DNA from: Oscillospiraceae bacterium
Lineage (GTDB): Bacteria; Bacillota; Clostridia; Oscillospirales; Ruminococcaceae
Assembly (NCBI GenBank): GCA_017559185.1
Contig: JAFYSU010000020.1
Span: 1 to 57,319 of the forward strand
Direction: 5' to 3'
DNA length: 57,319 bases
Positions 26,885 through 36,024 of this stretch are shown here, one piece after another (within the stretch, counting starts at the first letter, position 1; each line of letters begins with the position of its first letter). The notes beneath the pieces were generated by a model, which was given only the letters and a program-made list of their open reading frames with translations, searched no databases and was not told the origin of the DNA. The translations under genes and the position numbers were made by a program.

Positions 26885-28063
26885 TTAATTCCAACCGAGT
26901 ATTTCAGGCAGGAAACTTGTTCCTGCAGTACGGTCTTGTGTGGAGAAAATATCAAGAATGGTTGCACTTACATCGGCAAAGGTTTCGCGTATGCCAAGGT
27001 CAACACCGGGACGAACACTGCGACCGTAAACAAGCAGCGGAACATACTCACGAGAATGGTCGGTACCCGGAGCAGATGGGTCACAGCCGTGGTCGGCTGT
27101 AATAATAAGCAGGTCTTCACCGCCCATTTTTTCCATAAGCTTGCCAAGCTGAATATCAAACTCATTCATAGCATTGGTGTAGCCTTCAACATCGTTGCGG
27201 TGACCGTAAAGCATGTCAAAATCAACAAGGTTTGTGAATACTATACCGCGGAAAGGTGAGTCGGCAAGGTCAAGCACACGCTGCATACCTTCAAGATTGG
27301 TTTTTGTTTTTGTTGCTGCGGAAATATTCTGTCCTGCAAATATGTCATAAATTTTTCCTACCGTTATAGTTTGCAGACCTGAATTTTCCAAAGCATAAAG
27401 CATGTTTGGAACTGGTGGTGTTAGCGAAAAATCATGACGGCTTGTTGTGCGTGTAAAGTTTGGATATTCCCCAATAAAAGGACGAGCAATTACTCGGCAA
27501 ACGCCATGCTCACCCTGAAGGATATCTCTTGCAGTTTGACAGCAGCGGTAAAGCTCCTGAATAGGAACTACCTTTTCGTGTGCTGCAATCTGGAAAACGC
27601 TGTCGGCAGAGGTATAAACAATAAGTCCGCCTGTTTCCATGTGTTCTTTACCGTAATCGACTATAACATCGGTTCCGGAATAAGGCTTGTTGCAAAGGCA
27701 TTTGCGGCCTGTGCGTTTAGTGAGCTCATCAAGTATTTCCTGAGGGAAGCCGTTGGGATAGGTAGGAAACGGTTTTTCGGAAACAATACCTGCAATTTCC
27801 CAATGACCTATTGTTGTATCCTTGCCGGCAGAACGCTCAGTCATTTTTCCGTAAGCACCAATAGGGTGTTTGAAAGGCTCACCCAAGTCAATGCCCGAAA
27901 TATTAAAAAGTCCCAGTTTTTCCATGTTGGGAACATTAAGCTTTCCTGTGCGATGCAGGGCTTTAAGTGTATGACTGCCTTTATCACCATATTCAGCAGC
28001 ATCGGGAAGTTCACCTGCACCTACACTGTCAAGCACTATCAAAAAAACACGATTTATATCCAT
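26885..28063 (-). CDS. deoB: Phosphopentomutase
   Basis: A 392-residue alkaline-phosphatase-superfamily enzyme that interconverts (deoxy)ribose 1- and 5-phosphate in nucleoside catabolism. Metal and active-site motifs are intact: VLDSVGAGELPDA at the N terminus, the phosphorylated threonine in GKDTTIGHWE, the cap domain, and ADHGCDP plus HSREYVPLL at the C terminus. ATG 28063 has AAAGGAG upstream. It would work on nucleosides imported by a system such as the riboswitch-controlled transporter further right. Confidence 0.97.
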   Translation of the reverse strand: MDINRVFLIVLDSVGAGELPDAAEYGDKGSHTLKALHRTGKLNVPNMEKLGLFNISGIDLGEPFKHPIGAYGKMTERSAGKDTTIGHWEIAGIVSEKPFPTYPNGFPQEILDELTKRTGRKCLCNKPYSGTDVIVDYGKEHMETGGLIVYTSADSVFQIAAHEKVVPIQELYRCCQTARDILQGEHGVCRVIARPFIGEYPNFTRTTSRHDFSLTPPVPNMLYALENSGLQTITVGKIYDIFAGQNISAATKTKTNLEGMQRVLDLADSPFRGIVFTNLVDFDMLYGHRNDVEGYTNAMNEFDIQLGKLMEKMGGEDLLIITADHGCDPSAPGTDHSREYVPLLVYGRSVRPGVDLGIRETFADVSATILDIFSTQDRTAGTSFLPEILGWN

Positions 28064-28234
28064 TTTGGAAGTACTCTCCTTTATTTCCTATAACACATAA
28101 TTACACTAATAAGATGTTATCCTTTATTATAGCACTTTATCACTGAATTACATACCCCAATATTATAAATTCACCATTTTGCTGTAAACGAATATAATAA
28201 ATTTGTACAATTAAACTATATGGAGGCTGTGTAT

Positions 28235-28444
28235 ATGGAAATTAAGGGAAGCATGACTGTTAAAGAGATTTTAAAAAATCCTAAATGCCGTGCAGTTTTG
28301 AATAAGCATTTTCCCGGACTTATAAATAGTCCAAAAGCAAAACTGGCAGGCGAGCTGACGGTACAACAGGTACTTGTGAAAGCCAAGGGTGTTGTACCCG
28401 CGGAAAAAATTGAAGCAATACTTAATGATTTTAAGAAAATATAA
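28235..28444 (+). CDS. Small DUF1858-like helical protein
   Basis: A 69-residue protein, MEIKGSMTVKEILKNPKCRA followed by a second helical pair ending in VPAEKIEAILNDFKK. The pattern (MTVKEIL, P, VLxKxxPG) resembles DUF1858-type and related C-terminal modules of larger enzymes, here as a stand-alone protein. TGGAGG at 28220-28225 fixes ATG 28235 as the start. The function is unknown. It lies between deoB (divergent) and yebC. Confidence 0.75.
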   Translation: MEIKGSMTVKEILKNPKCRAVLNKHFPGLINSPKAKLAGELTVQQVLVKAKGVVPAEKIEAILNDFKKI

Positions 28445-28487
28445 AGCTTTCGCTTATAAACACAGTTGCTATTTTAATGTTAAATAC

Positions 28488-28516
28488 TTGTGAAAAAACG
28501 ATTGTTGTGGTAAAAT
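28488..28516 (+). promoter_or_regulatory. Likely yebC promoter
   Basis: TTGTGA and TAAAAT are spaced 17 nt apart. A leader of about 110 nt follows with a small TCCGG/CCGGA hairpin near 28590. Confidence 0.55.
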
Positions 28517-28630
28517 ATTATGCGGCTGTTGTCCTAAAGGGTACCGTGTAAAGGGGTTTTCTTCAGAACGGCAGCAATAAAAGAAAATCCGGTAATTCCG
28601 GAAAACTCAGCCGAAAGGAAGATATTCCAA

Positions 28631-29374
28631 ATGTCAGGCCATTCTAAATGGAGTACAATCAAACGTAAAAAAGGTGTTGCCGATGCCAAAAGAGCAAGTA
28701 TGTTTACTAAAATCGGCAGAGAAATATCGGTTGCAGTAAAGGCAGGCGGTGCAGACCCAAGCTCCAACAGCAAACTGCGTGACCTTATTGCAAAAGCAAA
28801 GGCAAACAATGTTCCTAACGACAACATTGACAGAATTATCAAAAAAGCCAATAACGAAGGCGATAAAGATAACTACGAAGAAATCGTATACGAAGGATAT
28901 GGCCCAAGCGGCGTAGCGGTAATTGTTGAAACTCTTACAGACAACCGCAACCGTACAGCAGGCGATATTCGTCATTACTTTGATAAATATGGCGGCAACA
29001 TGGGCCAGAGCGGTTGTGTAAGCTACATGTTCGATAAAAAAGGTGTAATACTTATCGATAATGAAGAAGGCGAGCTCGATGAAGACAAAGTAATGGAAGA
29101 TTGCATGGAAGCCGGTGCAGAAGATGTTGACTTCGGTGAAGAAGGCGAAATCGAAATCCTTACCGCACCAAACGATTTTTCCGTTGTTCGTGAAGCACTT
29201 GAAGCAAAAGGTTACAAATTCGCTTCTGCACAGGTAGAAATGGTTCCTTCCACAATGACTGCCATTGCAGACGACGAGCTCAGAAAGAAAATGGCTAAAA
29301 TGCTGGATATCATGGAAGATAACGACGATGTTCAGAACATTTGGCACAACTGGGAAAACCCAATTGAAGAATAA
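28631..29374 (+). CDS. YebC/PmpR (TACO1-like) family protein
   Basis: A 247-residue protein of the YebC family. The N terminus SGHSKWSTIKRKKGVADAKR, the GGADPSSNSKLRDLIAKAK block and the acidic middle domain (EEGELDEDKVMEDCMEAG) are characteristic. Members are annotated as transcriptional regulators; recent work on the family points to roles in translation of proline-rich stretches, so the regulator label may be wrong. ATG 28631 follows AAAGGAAG. The length is standard. Confidence 0.95.
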   Translation: MSGHSKWSTIKRKKGVADAKRASMFTKIGREISVAVKAGGADPSSNSKLRDLIAKAKANNVPNDNIDRIIKKANNEGDKDNYEEIVYEGYGPSGVAVIVETLTDNRNRTAGDIRHYFDKYGGNMGQSGCVSYMFDKKGVILIDNEEGELDEDKVMEDCMEAGAEDVDFGEEGEIEILTAPNDFSVVREALEAKGYKFASAQVEMVPSTMTAIADDELRKKMAKMLDIMEDNDDVQNIWHNWENPIEE

Positions 29375-29380
29375 TAAATG

Positions 29381-29450
29381 AAAAAAATCCTTCCGATTTG
29401 GAAGGATTTTTTTGTAAAAACAACTACCGCCCTCAAAAAGAGGGCGGTAT
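29381..29450 (+). terminator. Two tandem hairpins after yebC
   Basis: The first hairpin, AAATCCTTCC / GGAAGGATTT with a T run, is a strong terminator. A second, TACCGCCCTC / GAGGGCGGTA (29424-29449), follows and may back it up. Confidence 0.85.
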
Positions 29451-29880
29451 TTGCTGTGTGTGTGTATATCAAATAAAATAGATGTTTCTTAAGTTAATGA
29501 TTTAAAAACCGAAAAGTAGTATAGCACATTTAGTACTGTAAAACAAGTGGTACACAAAAAACAAATGATTAAGTATAAAAAACGCTTATTCTTTTGGAAG
29601 TGAGGTTTTTGGTGTATATCTAAAATGTGAAACGATATAATAATAGTAACGAAGCATCAAATTAATATGAATATTATTGTAAAACCATTAAAAACAGAAA
29701 AAAGCCCTTAAACTTAAAGGGCTTTTCCTGTTTTTTTGTGTGTATGTCAAGAGTGTGAGTGGATGACTAATTGATAATTTAAATGAAAATTGACATTTAC
29801 TAAATGTCAATTTTTTTACAGCATACCATATAATTCAGTAGGTGGCAAGTGTTGCCGTCAGATTTGTATGGAGTGTGTAT
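29451..29880. other. Intergenic region, orphan terminator-like hairpin
   Basis: No gene is visible in this AT-rich stretch. A terminator-like hairpin (AAAAGCCCTTTAA-type stem, 29698-29738, then a T run) has no gene on its 5' side within 320 nt, so a small RNA ending here is possible but not shown. Confidence 0.4.
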
Positions 29881-30129
29881 ATGTATAAAAACAGAGCTGA
29901 CAACGGATTAAACAATGTTTGCGGCTTTAAGGTAAAAACTCTGCGCAAAGCAATGCCTAATGCGCCGTCGCAAAAAAAATTTGCAGAAATGCTGCAACGA
30001 GAAGGATTAGACCTGGATAAAAATGCAGTACAAAAAATTGAATGCGGAAAACGCTTTGTAACCGACATTGAATTAAAGGTAATTGCAAAGGTGCTTAATG
30101 TAACCTACAGTGAATTGCTTGATGATTAG
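29881..30129 (+). CDS. Small XRE-family DNA-binding protein
   Basis: An 82-residue protein with a helix-turn-helix at about residues 13-75 (VKTLRKAMPNAPSQKKFAEM, then KNAVQKIECGKRFVTDIEL). The start at ATG 29881 has GGAG 8 nt upstream; the frame continues 39 nt further without a ribosome site. It is a stand-alone single-domain regulator with no obvious target. The aspS leader promoter begins about 35 nt after its stop. Confidence 0.82.
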   Translation: MYKNRADNGLNNVCGFKVKTLRKAMPNAPSQKKFAEMLQREGLDLDKNAVQKIECGKRFVTDIELKVIAKVLNVTYSELLDD

Positions 30130-30162
30130 GATGCTATCGCTTTAGAGTGATAAATTTTTTTC

Positions 30163-30191
30163 TTGACTTATTTTATAAATAGTTGTATAAT
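30163..30191 (+). promoter_or_regulatory. Promoter of the aspS-gat operon
   Basis: TTGACT and a perfect TATAAT are 17 nt apart, placed just upstream of the T-box leader. Confidence 0.85.
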
Positions 30192-30199
30192 ACTGTTCA

Positions 30200-30487
30200 A
30201 TTCAAACAAAATATTACCATTAAAGACTGTGAAGAGAAAAAGTACCTGAAGCAATAGTTGCAGAGAGCTGCCGGTTGGTGAAAAGGCGGTACGGCGTTTC
30301 AGCGAAAGAACATCTTGGAGTTGCTGACCGAAAGTGACCAGTTCATTAGTAGACTCAGACGTGTTTGGTGCGTTAAACCGATAGGCAATGTTTATGTGCC
30401 GAAAGTGGGCTGAAAAGCCTGAATTTGGGTGGTACCGCGGAAGAATTTACAGCTTTCGCCCCAATATGTGGGGCGAAAGCTTTTTTA
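30200..30487 (+). promoter_or_regulatory. T-box leader with overlapping Glu/Asn specifier codons
   Basis: The distal stem I motif is GCAGAGAGCTGCC. The specifier region reads AAAGAACATCTTGGAG, in which GAAC at 30308-30311 contains both GAA (Glu) and AAC (Asn). The T-box GGGTGGTACCGCGG is at 30427-30440. The terminator is an 11-bp stem GCTTTCGCCCC / GGGGCGAAAGC with a T run (30452-30486). Alignment with the two Ile leaders puts the specifier at AAC. A two-codon T-box with this logic is known for the transamidation operon of Clostridium acetobutylicum. Confidence 0.88.
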
Positions 30488-30516
30488 TTTATCGGGAAGA
30501 AAAGGAGCTGATTGCG

Positions 30517-32604
30517 TTGAAAAGAACTCTTTATTGCGGACAGCTGCGAGAAGAGCATATTGGAAAGCAGGTTGTAGTTAACGGTTGGGTACAAACCAAG
30601 CGTGATATGGGCGGTGTTATTTTTATTGACTTATACGACAGAGAAGGCACCCTGCAGGTAGTATTTGATGCTGCCGACCTTACTGCTGAACAGTTTGCTG
30701 TTACCGAAAGTCTGAAAAGCCAATCGGTAATAGGTGTAAAGGGTACTGTTCGTCTGCGTTCGAAGGAAACTGTAAATCCCAAAATAGCAACAGGAACAGT
30801 TGAGCTTATGGCAGAAGCAATCGAGCTTATTTCCTCGGCCGAAGCACTTCCTTTTTCTTTGGATGATGATACCAATGTTCGCGAGGACCTTCGCCTTAAA
30901 TACCGTTTCCTTGATATAAGACGCCCAAAAATGTTGGGTAATCTTCGTTATCGTCACCGTGTGCAAAAGGCTGCCGAAGACTTTTTGGATGCCGAAGGCT
31001 TTTTGCAGATAGAAACCCCAATACTTACAAAAAGTACACCTGAAGGTGCTCGTGACTACCTTGTTCCAAGCCGTGTGCATGCAGGAACATTCTACGCTTT
31101 GCCGCAGTCACCGCAGATATTCAAACAGCTTTTGATGGTTGGCGGGGTAGATAAATATTATCAGGTTGCACGCTGCTTCCGAGATGAGGACCTTCGTGCC
31201 GACCGTCAGCCTGAATTTACTCAGGTAGACATGGAAATGTCGTTTGTTGAGCAGGAGGACATACTTGTACATCTTGAAAAGCTGTTTAAACACATCTTTA
31301 AAGAAGTAAAAGGTATAGACTTTAAAGAACCATTCCCAAGAATGACATGGCATGAAGCTATGGACAGCTACGGCAGCGACAAGCCTGACATTCGTTTTGG
31401 TCTTCCTATTGTAGATATAACCGAAATTTCCCGTCAGTGCAGCTTTACCGTATTCCGCAAGGTTGCGGAAACGGGCGGGGTTGTTCGTGCAATAAATGTT
31501 AAAGGTTGTGCGGATTTCAGCAGAAGCACAATCGAGGAGCTTACCCGCAAAGCCATGAGCTACGGTGCAAAGGGCATGGCGTGGATTGCTATTCGTCCCG
31601 ACGGCGAAATTTATTCGATACTCAAAAAGCATTTTGCACAGTCCGATTTGGACGCTATTATTGAAGCTGTAAAAGGCGAACCGGGCGACTTTATTCTGTT
31701 TTGTGCCGACAAGCTTGATGTTGTTCGTAAAACCTTGGGTGCACTTCGTCTTGACCTTGGCGACTTGCTTGGTCTGCGTGACAAACAGGATTACAAATTC
31801 CTTATTGTTACCGACTTCCCACAGTTTGAATGGTCGGAGGAGGAAGGCCGCTTTGTTGCGACCCACCATCCGTTTACAATGCCTTACCCCGAAGATATAC
31901 AGTATCTTATGACCGACCCCGGCAAGGTTCGTGCACAGGCTTACGACTTTGTTCTTAACGGTGTTGAACTGGGAAGCGGAAGTATTCGTATTCACAAGCA
32001 AGATGTTCAGCGAACCATGTTCGAAGCACTTGGATTTTCGCAGGAAGAAATTGAAAGCCGCTTCGGCTTTATGGTGAATGCATACCGTTACGGAACACCA
32101 CCTCACGGCGGTTTTGCATTTGGTCTTGACCGTTTGGTAATGCTTATGGTTGGTGCGGATTCGCTGCGTGAAGTAATTGCATTCCCAAAACTGCGTGATG
32201 CTTCCTGCCCAATGACAAACGCTCCCGATGTTGTAGACCAATCTCAGCTTGAAGTGCTTAACCTTGGTATGGGTGCTGCAAAAGCAGGCGTGGTAAGCAC
32301 TGCTTCCAAACTTAAGCGTCCATCTACCGAAATAGATGTTGATAATGTAGCAAATCTTGCAATGCTCAATATGACCCGCGAAGAAAAGGATGCAATGGGT
32401 AAAGAGCTTGCTGCAATAATTTCGTTTGCTGACCAGCTTAGCAGCTTGGATACAAAGGATGTTCCGATTACTGCTCATGTTGTTCCGATGCAGAATGTTT
32501 TCCGCGAAGATAAAGTTGTATGTGCAGTAGACCGTGATGCACTGTTGGCAAACGCACCTACACAGCAGGACGGTTACATCTGTCTGCCAAGAATAGTTGA
32601 ATAA
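30517..32604 (+). CDS. aspS: Fusion protein: aspartyl-tRNA synthetase plus GatC
   Basis: A single 695-residue frame. Residues 1 to about 590 are a bacterial-type class II AspRS: OB-fold anticodon domain (YCGQLREEHIGKQVVVNGWV), motif 2 FRDEDLRADRQPEFTQ, the GAD insertion and motif 3 GGFAFGLDRLVMLM. After a short linker, residues about 600-695 are a complete GatC (EIDVDNVANLAMLNMTREEK ... VVPMQNVFREDK), the small subunit that bridges GatA and GatB. The start is TTG 30517, with AAAAGGAG; no ATG fits. Met31 occupies the position that is Leu in discriminating and His in non-discriminating AspRS. Immediate linkage to gatA and gatB and the Asn/Glu T-box argue that it charges tRNA-Asn as well as tRNA-Asp. 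Confidence 0.93.
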   Translation: MKRTLYCGQLREEHIGKQVVVNGWVQTKRDMGGVIFIDLYDREGTLQVVFDAADLTAEQFAVTESLKSQSVIGVKGTVRLRSKETVNPKIATGTVELMAEAIELISSAEALPFSLDDDTNVREDLRLKYRFLDIRRPKMLGNLRYRHRVQKAAEDFLDAEGFLQIETPILTKSTPEGARDYLVPSRVHAGTFYALPQSPQIFKQLLMVGGVDKYYQVARCFRDEDLRADRQPEFTQVDMEMSFVEQEDILVHLEKLFKHIFKEVKGIDFKEPFPRMTWHEAMDSYGSDKPDIRFGLPIVDITEISRQCSFTVFRKVAETGGVVRAINVKGCADFSRSTIEELTRKAMSYGAKGMAWIAIRPDGEIYSILKKHFAQSDLDAIIEAVKGEPGDFILFCADKLDVVRKTLGALRLDLGDLLGLRDKQDYKFLIVTDFPQFEWSEEEGRFVATHHPFTMPYPEDIQYLMTDPGKVRAQAYDFVLNGVELGSGSIRIHKQDVQRTMFEALGFSQEEIESRFGFMVNAYRYGTPPHGGFAFGLDRLVMLMVGADSLREVIAFPKLRDASCPMTNAPDVVDQSQLEVLNLGMGAAKAGVVSTASKLKRPSTEIDVDNVANLAMLNMTREEKDAMGKELAAIISFADQLSSLDTKDVPITAHVVPMQNVFREDKVVCAVDRDALLANAPTQQDGYICLPRIVE

Positions 32605-32621
32605 TAAAGGAGGAAAGAATT

Positions 32622-34085
32622 ATGGCAAAAATAGTTGAACTTACCGTATGTGAGCTTCAAAAGAAGCTTAAAAGTCGTGAACTTTCCTCTTTGGAGGCAA
32701 CACAGGCTTATCTTGAAAGCATTGACAGCTCCGACAAGGCTGTTGGTGCATACCTTACAGTAACCTCGGAACAGGCACTTGAAGCTGCAAAAGCTGCCGA
32801 TAAACTTCTTCAGAGTGGTGAAAATGTATCCCCTCTTACAGGTGTACCGGCAGGTATTAAAGATAATATTTGCACTAAAGGTGTAAAAACTACATGTGCT
32901 TCCAAAATGCTGGAAAACTTTGTTCCTCCATACGATGCTCATGTAATGAAAAAGCTTAACGAGCAAAATTTTGTTTCTCTCGGTAAACTGAACATGGATG
33001 AATTTGCCATGGGTGGCACAACCGAAAATTCATATTATCAGGTAACACGCAATCCAAGAAACCTTTCCTATGTACCGGGGGGCAGCTCGGGCGGTTCGGC
33101 AGCAGCAGTTGCAGCAAACGAAGCAGCGTTTACTTTGGGTTCTGATACAGGCGGTTCAATTCGCCAGCCTGCAGCATTCTGCGGTGTAGTCGGTATGAAA
33201 CCAACCTATGGTTCGGTTTCCCGAAACGGTCTTATTGCTTTTGCTTCTTCCCTTGACCAGATAGGTCCGCTTACAAAGGATGTTCGTGACTCCGCACTCA
33301 TCATGGATGCAATTGCAGGCTATGATGCAGGGGACAGCACATCGGTAAAACGCGAATATGACAGCTTTTCATCATGTCTTGAACAGGGTGTTAAAGGTAT
33401 GAAAATAGCCCTGCCTAAAGAATTTTTTGATAAAGGTATTGCCGAAGAAGTAAGAAACAGCGTTCTTGCAGCAGCCAAAACCTACGAAAGTCTTGGTGCG
33501 CAGATTGTTGAAACATCCATGGAATCGCTTTCGTGGGCACTTCCCGCATACTATGTAATCTCCAGTGCGGAAGCTTCGTCCAACCTTTCAAGATTTGACG
33601 GTGTTCGTTACGGTTATCGTGCAGCCGAATATTCCACAATGGAAGAGCTGTACAAAAACACACGCAGCGAAGGTTTTGGCAAGGAAGTAAAACGCCGCAT
33701 AATGCTTGGTTCGTTTGCACTGAGTTCGGGATATTACGATGCTTACTACAAAAAAGCGCTTCAGGTAAGAACACTCATAGTTCGTGATTTTCAGCGAGTT
33801 TTTGAGGAATGTGACTGTATTCTTACACCGGTTGCACCTACTGCGGCTTACCGTTTGGGCGAAAAAGTATCCAACCCGCTTGAAATGTACATGGGTGATA
33901 TATGCACCGTTCCTGTTAACATTGCAGGTCTTCCTGCACTTTCGCTGCCATGCGGTGAAACAGCCGACGGCCTGCCTGTGGGTATGCAGCTTATTGGTGC
34001 AGCGTTTGGCGAAAAAACACTTTATCGTGCGGCTTATGCCTTTGAACAGGTGCAGGGTGCATATCATCTGCACAAAACAAAGTAA
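32622..34085 (+). CDS. gatA: Asp-tRNA(Asn)/Glu-tRNA(Gln) amidotransferase subunit A
   Basis: A 487-residue amidase-signature enzyme that releases ammonia from glutamine for transamidation. The catalytic triad is visible as Lys80 (AGIKDN), cis-Ser155 in GGSSGGS and nucleophile Ser179 in DTGGSIRQP. The full length is normal. ATG 32622 follows AAAGGAGG, 17 nt after the aspS-gatC stop. It forms the GatCAB complex with the fused GatC domain and GatB. Confidence 0.97.
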   Translation: MAKIVELTVCELQKKLKSRELSSLEATQAYLESIDSSDKAVGAYLTVTSEQALEAAKAADKLLQSGENVSPLTGVPAGIKDNICTKGVKTTCASKMLENFVPPYDAHVMKKLNEQNFVSLGKLNMDEFAMGGTTENSYYQVTRNPRNLSYVPGGSSGGSAAAVAANEAAFTLGSDTGGSIRQPAAFCGVVGMKPTYGSVSRNGLIAFASSLDQIGPLTKDVRDSALIMDAIAGYDAGDSTSVKREYDSFSSCLEQGVKGMKIALPKEFFDKGIAEEVRNSVLAAAKTYESLGAQIVETSMESLSWALPAYYVISSAEASSNLSRFDGVRYGYRAAEYSTMEELYKNTRSEGFGKEVKRRIMLGSFALSSGYYDAYYKKALQVRTLIVRDFQRVFEECDCILTPVAPTAAYRLGEKVSNPLEMYMGDICTVPVNIAGLPALSLPCGETADGLPVGMQLIGAAFGEKTLYRAAYAFEQVQGAYHLHKTK

Positions 34086-34099
34086 GGGGGTAGGTGCAA

Positions 34100-35527
34100 A
34101 TGTATAAGAATTACGAAATGGTCATAGGCTTGGAGGTACACTGCGAGCTTAAAACCAACACAAAAATATTCTGCAGCTGCCCAACCGAATTTGGGGCAGA
34201 GCCAAACACACAGTGCTGTCCGGTGTGTATGGGTATGCCGGGTACACTGCCTGTGCTTAATAATCAGGTAGTTGAGTATGCAGTAAAAGCAGGTATTGCT
34301 ACAAACTGCACTATTGCAGATTTTTCAAAGCAGGACAGAAAAAACTATTTCTATCCCGACTTGCCAAAGGCTTACCAGATTTCACAGTATGACCTTCCGC
34401 TTTGTCAAAACGGCTGGCTGGACATTGAAACAAGCGAAGGCAGCAAAAGAATAGGTATTACCCGTATTCACATTGAGGAAGATGCGGGCAAGCTGGTTCA
34501 CAAAGAAGGCGTTGGAACTCTGCTCGACTGCAATCGCTGTGGTGTTCCGCTTATCGAAATTGTTTCAGAGCCTGATATTCGCAGTGCTGAAGAGGCAGTG
34601 GCATACCTCAAAAAGCTGCGTGCTATACTACTGTACACAGGTGTTTCGGACTGTAAAATGAACGAAGGCTCACTGCGCTGCGATGTTAACCTTTCGGTTC
34701 GTAAAAAGGGTGAAACTGCTTTTGGTACTCGTACTGAAATGAAAAATCTTAACTCGTTCCAATATATTCTTAAAGCTATTGAGTTTGAATTTAAGCGTCA
34801 GGTAGACTTGGTTGATTCGGGTGAATGGGTAGAACAGGAAACCCGTCGTTTTGACCAGTCAAGCGGCAAAACAGTTTCCATGCGTAAAAAGGAAGATGCA
34901 AACGATTACCGCTACTTCCCTGACCCTGACCTTGCACCTATTGTTGTTGACAAAAAGGTGCTTGAGCTTATCCGTTCGCAAATTCCTGAGCTTCCAGACC
35001 AGCGTAAAGCAGTTTACATGGAAAAATACGGCCTTACCGCACATGACAGCGAAATGCTTACAAGCGACCGTAAAATTGCCGATTACTTCCAAGCAGCTGC
35101 TGCAAAAACAGAATATCCAAAACTGCTGGCAAACCTTATGATAGCGGAGGTATTCCGCCTTATGCCTCAGGATTCTTCGGAAATTCCTGTTGCTTCCGAG
35201 CACATGGCAGGTATTGCGCAGATGTTGGGTGACGGTACCGTGAACAGCAGTGTCGGCAAAAAACTTGTAAAAGACCTGTGGCAAAACGATTGCGACCCAT
35301 ATGCTTATGTAAAAGAACATCAGCTTGAGCAGATAAATGATGCTGAACTGCTTGCAAAGCTTGCGGATGATGTTATTGCAGCTAATCCAAAATCGGTTGA
35401 TGATTACAAAAAAGGAAAAGTTGCCGCATCCAAAGCACTTATGGGACAGGTAATGGCAAAAACAGCAGGTAAGGGTAATCCTGTGCTTATTCAGGAACTG
35501 CTGGAAAAGAAACTGAGCGAACTTTAA
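34100..35527 (+). CDS. gatB: Asp-tRNA(Asn)/Glu-tRNA(Gln) amidotransferase subunit B
   Basis: A 475-residue kinase/tRNA-binding subunit that activates misacylated Asp- or Glu-tRNA with ATP and amidates it. The N-terminal signature VIGLEVHCELKTNTKIFCSC, the zinc cysteines (FCSC and CCPVC), DRKNYFYPDLPK and the C-terminal YqeY-like tail are present. I use ATG 34100; an in-frame GTG at 34094 lies within its ribosome site. It is the last gene of the operon, with a terminator after it. Confidence 0.97.
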   Translation: MYKNYEMVIGLEVHCELKTNTKIFCSCPTEFGAEPNTQCCPVCMGMPGTLPVLNNQVVEYAVKAGIATNCTIADFSKQDRKNYFYPDLPKAYQISQYDLPLCQNGWLDIETSEGSKRIGITRIHIEEDAGKLVHKEGVGTLLDCNRCGVPLIEIVSEPDIRSAEEAVAYLKKLRAILLYTGVSDCKMNEGSLRCDVNLSVRKKGETAFGTRTEMKNLNSFQYILKAIEFEFKRQVDLVDSGEWVEQETRRFDQSSGKTVSMRKKEDANDYRYFPDPDLAPIVVDKKVLELIRSQIPELPDQRKAVYMEKYGLTAHDSEMLTSDRKIADYFQAAAAKTEYPKLLANLMIAEVFRLMPQDSSEIPVASEHMAGIAQMLGDGTVNSSVGKKLVKDLWQNDCDPYAYVKEHQLEQINDAELLAKLADDVIAANPKSVDDYKKGKVAASKALMGQVMAKTAGKGNPVLIQELLEKKLSEL

Positions 35528-35543
35528 AAAATAATCAATAAAC

Positions 35544-35575
35544 AAAAAATTCCCGTTAAAAACGGGAATTTTTTG
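35544..35575 (+). terminator. Terminator of the aspS-gatA-gatB operon
   Basis: The 14-bp perfect stem AAAAAATTCCCGTT / AACGGGAATTTTTT with short loop is followed by TTGTTTT. Confidence 0.9.
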
Positions 35576-35622
35576 TTTTAAGCTTAAAATGAAAAGCTTA
35601 AGGCAAGAAAGGTAAGACTATA

Positions 35623-35847
35623 TTATTTTTTGTTTTTTGCAATCATGGATTTTGCAAGCTCTGTCATATTGGGATATATATTATTTGTAACAAACTCAGG
35701 ACCTAAGGTTGATGCTATCATGTACCTTGCGCAGGATGCTTTGTCACTTTCACAGTATTTTTGTTTATACATTTTACCTAAACCCGATTCCATGCTCATT
35801 TGACCTTGATAAAATGGACATTTTGAAAGTTTTTCACAAGTTGCCAT
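35623..35847 (-). CDS. Unknown cysteine-containing mini-protein, 74 aa
   Basis: A small soluble protein with Cys at about residues 4, 10, 32 and 39 (CEKLSKCPFYQG, YCESDKASCARYM) and the C-terminal IYPNMTELAKSMI. The spacing could hold a metal or iron-sulfur centre. Similar short proteins with KCPF, YC and CARYM are, to my recollection, scattered in anaerobes without assigned function. A ribosome site (GGAGGTAAT) lies before the ATG, so it is a real gene. It is monocistronic. Confidence 0.78.
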   Translation of the reverse strand: MATCEKLSKCPFYQGQMSMESGLGKMYKQKYCESDKASCARYMIASTLGPEFVTNNIYPNMTELAKSMIAKNKK

Positions 35848-36024
35848 AAGATTACCTCCGTCAGTAAAATGAAATTTTCATTCACACAAAAAAGTTAGTT
35901 ACCATATACTAACATAACAAAAATGTTTTGTCAAATAATGTGTTGTTTGTCTATAAAGCACCAAAAATGCATCTGCTTTCTTGTTTGGAAGTTTTTGTTA
36001 ATTAGATAATAAAAACGATAATAA

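Noticed and set aside
31108..32478. 456-codon minus-strand frame opposite aspS-gatC
   Set aside because: Antisense shadow; the plus-strand product has full AspRS motifs.
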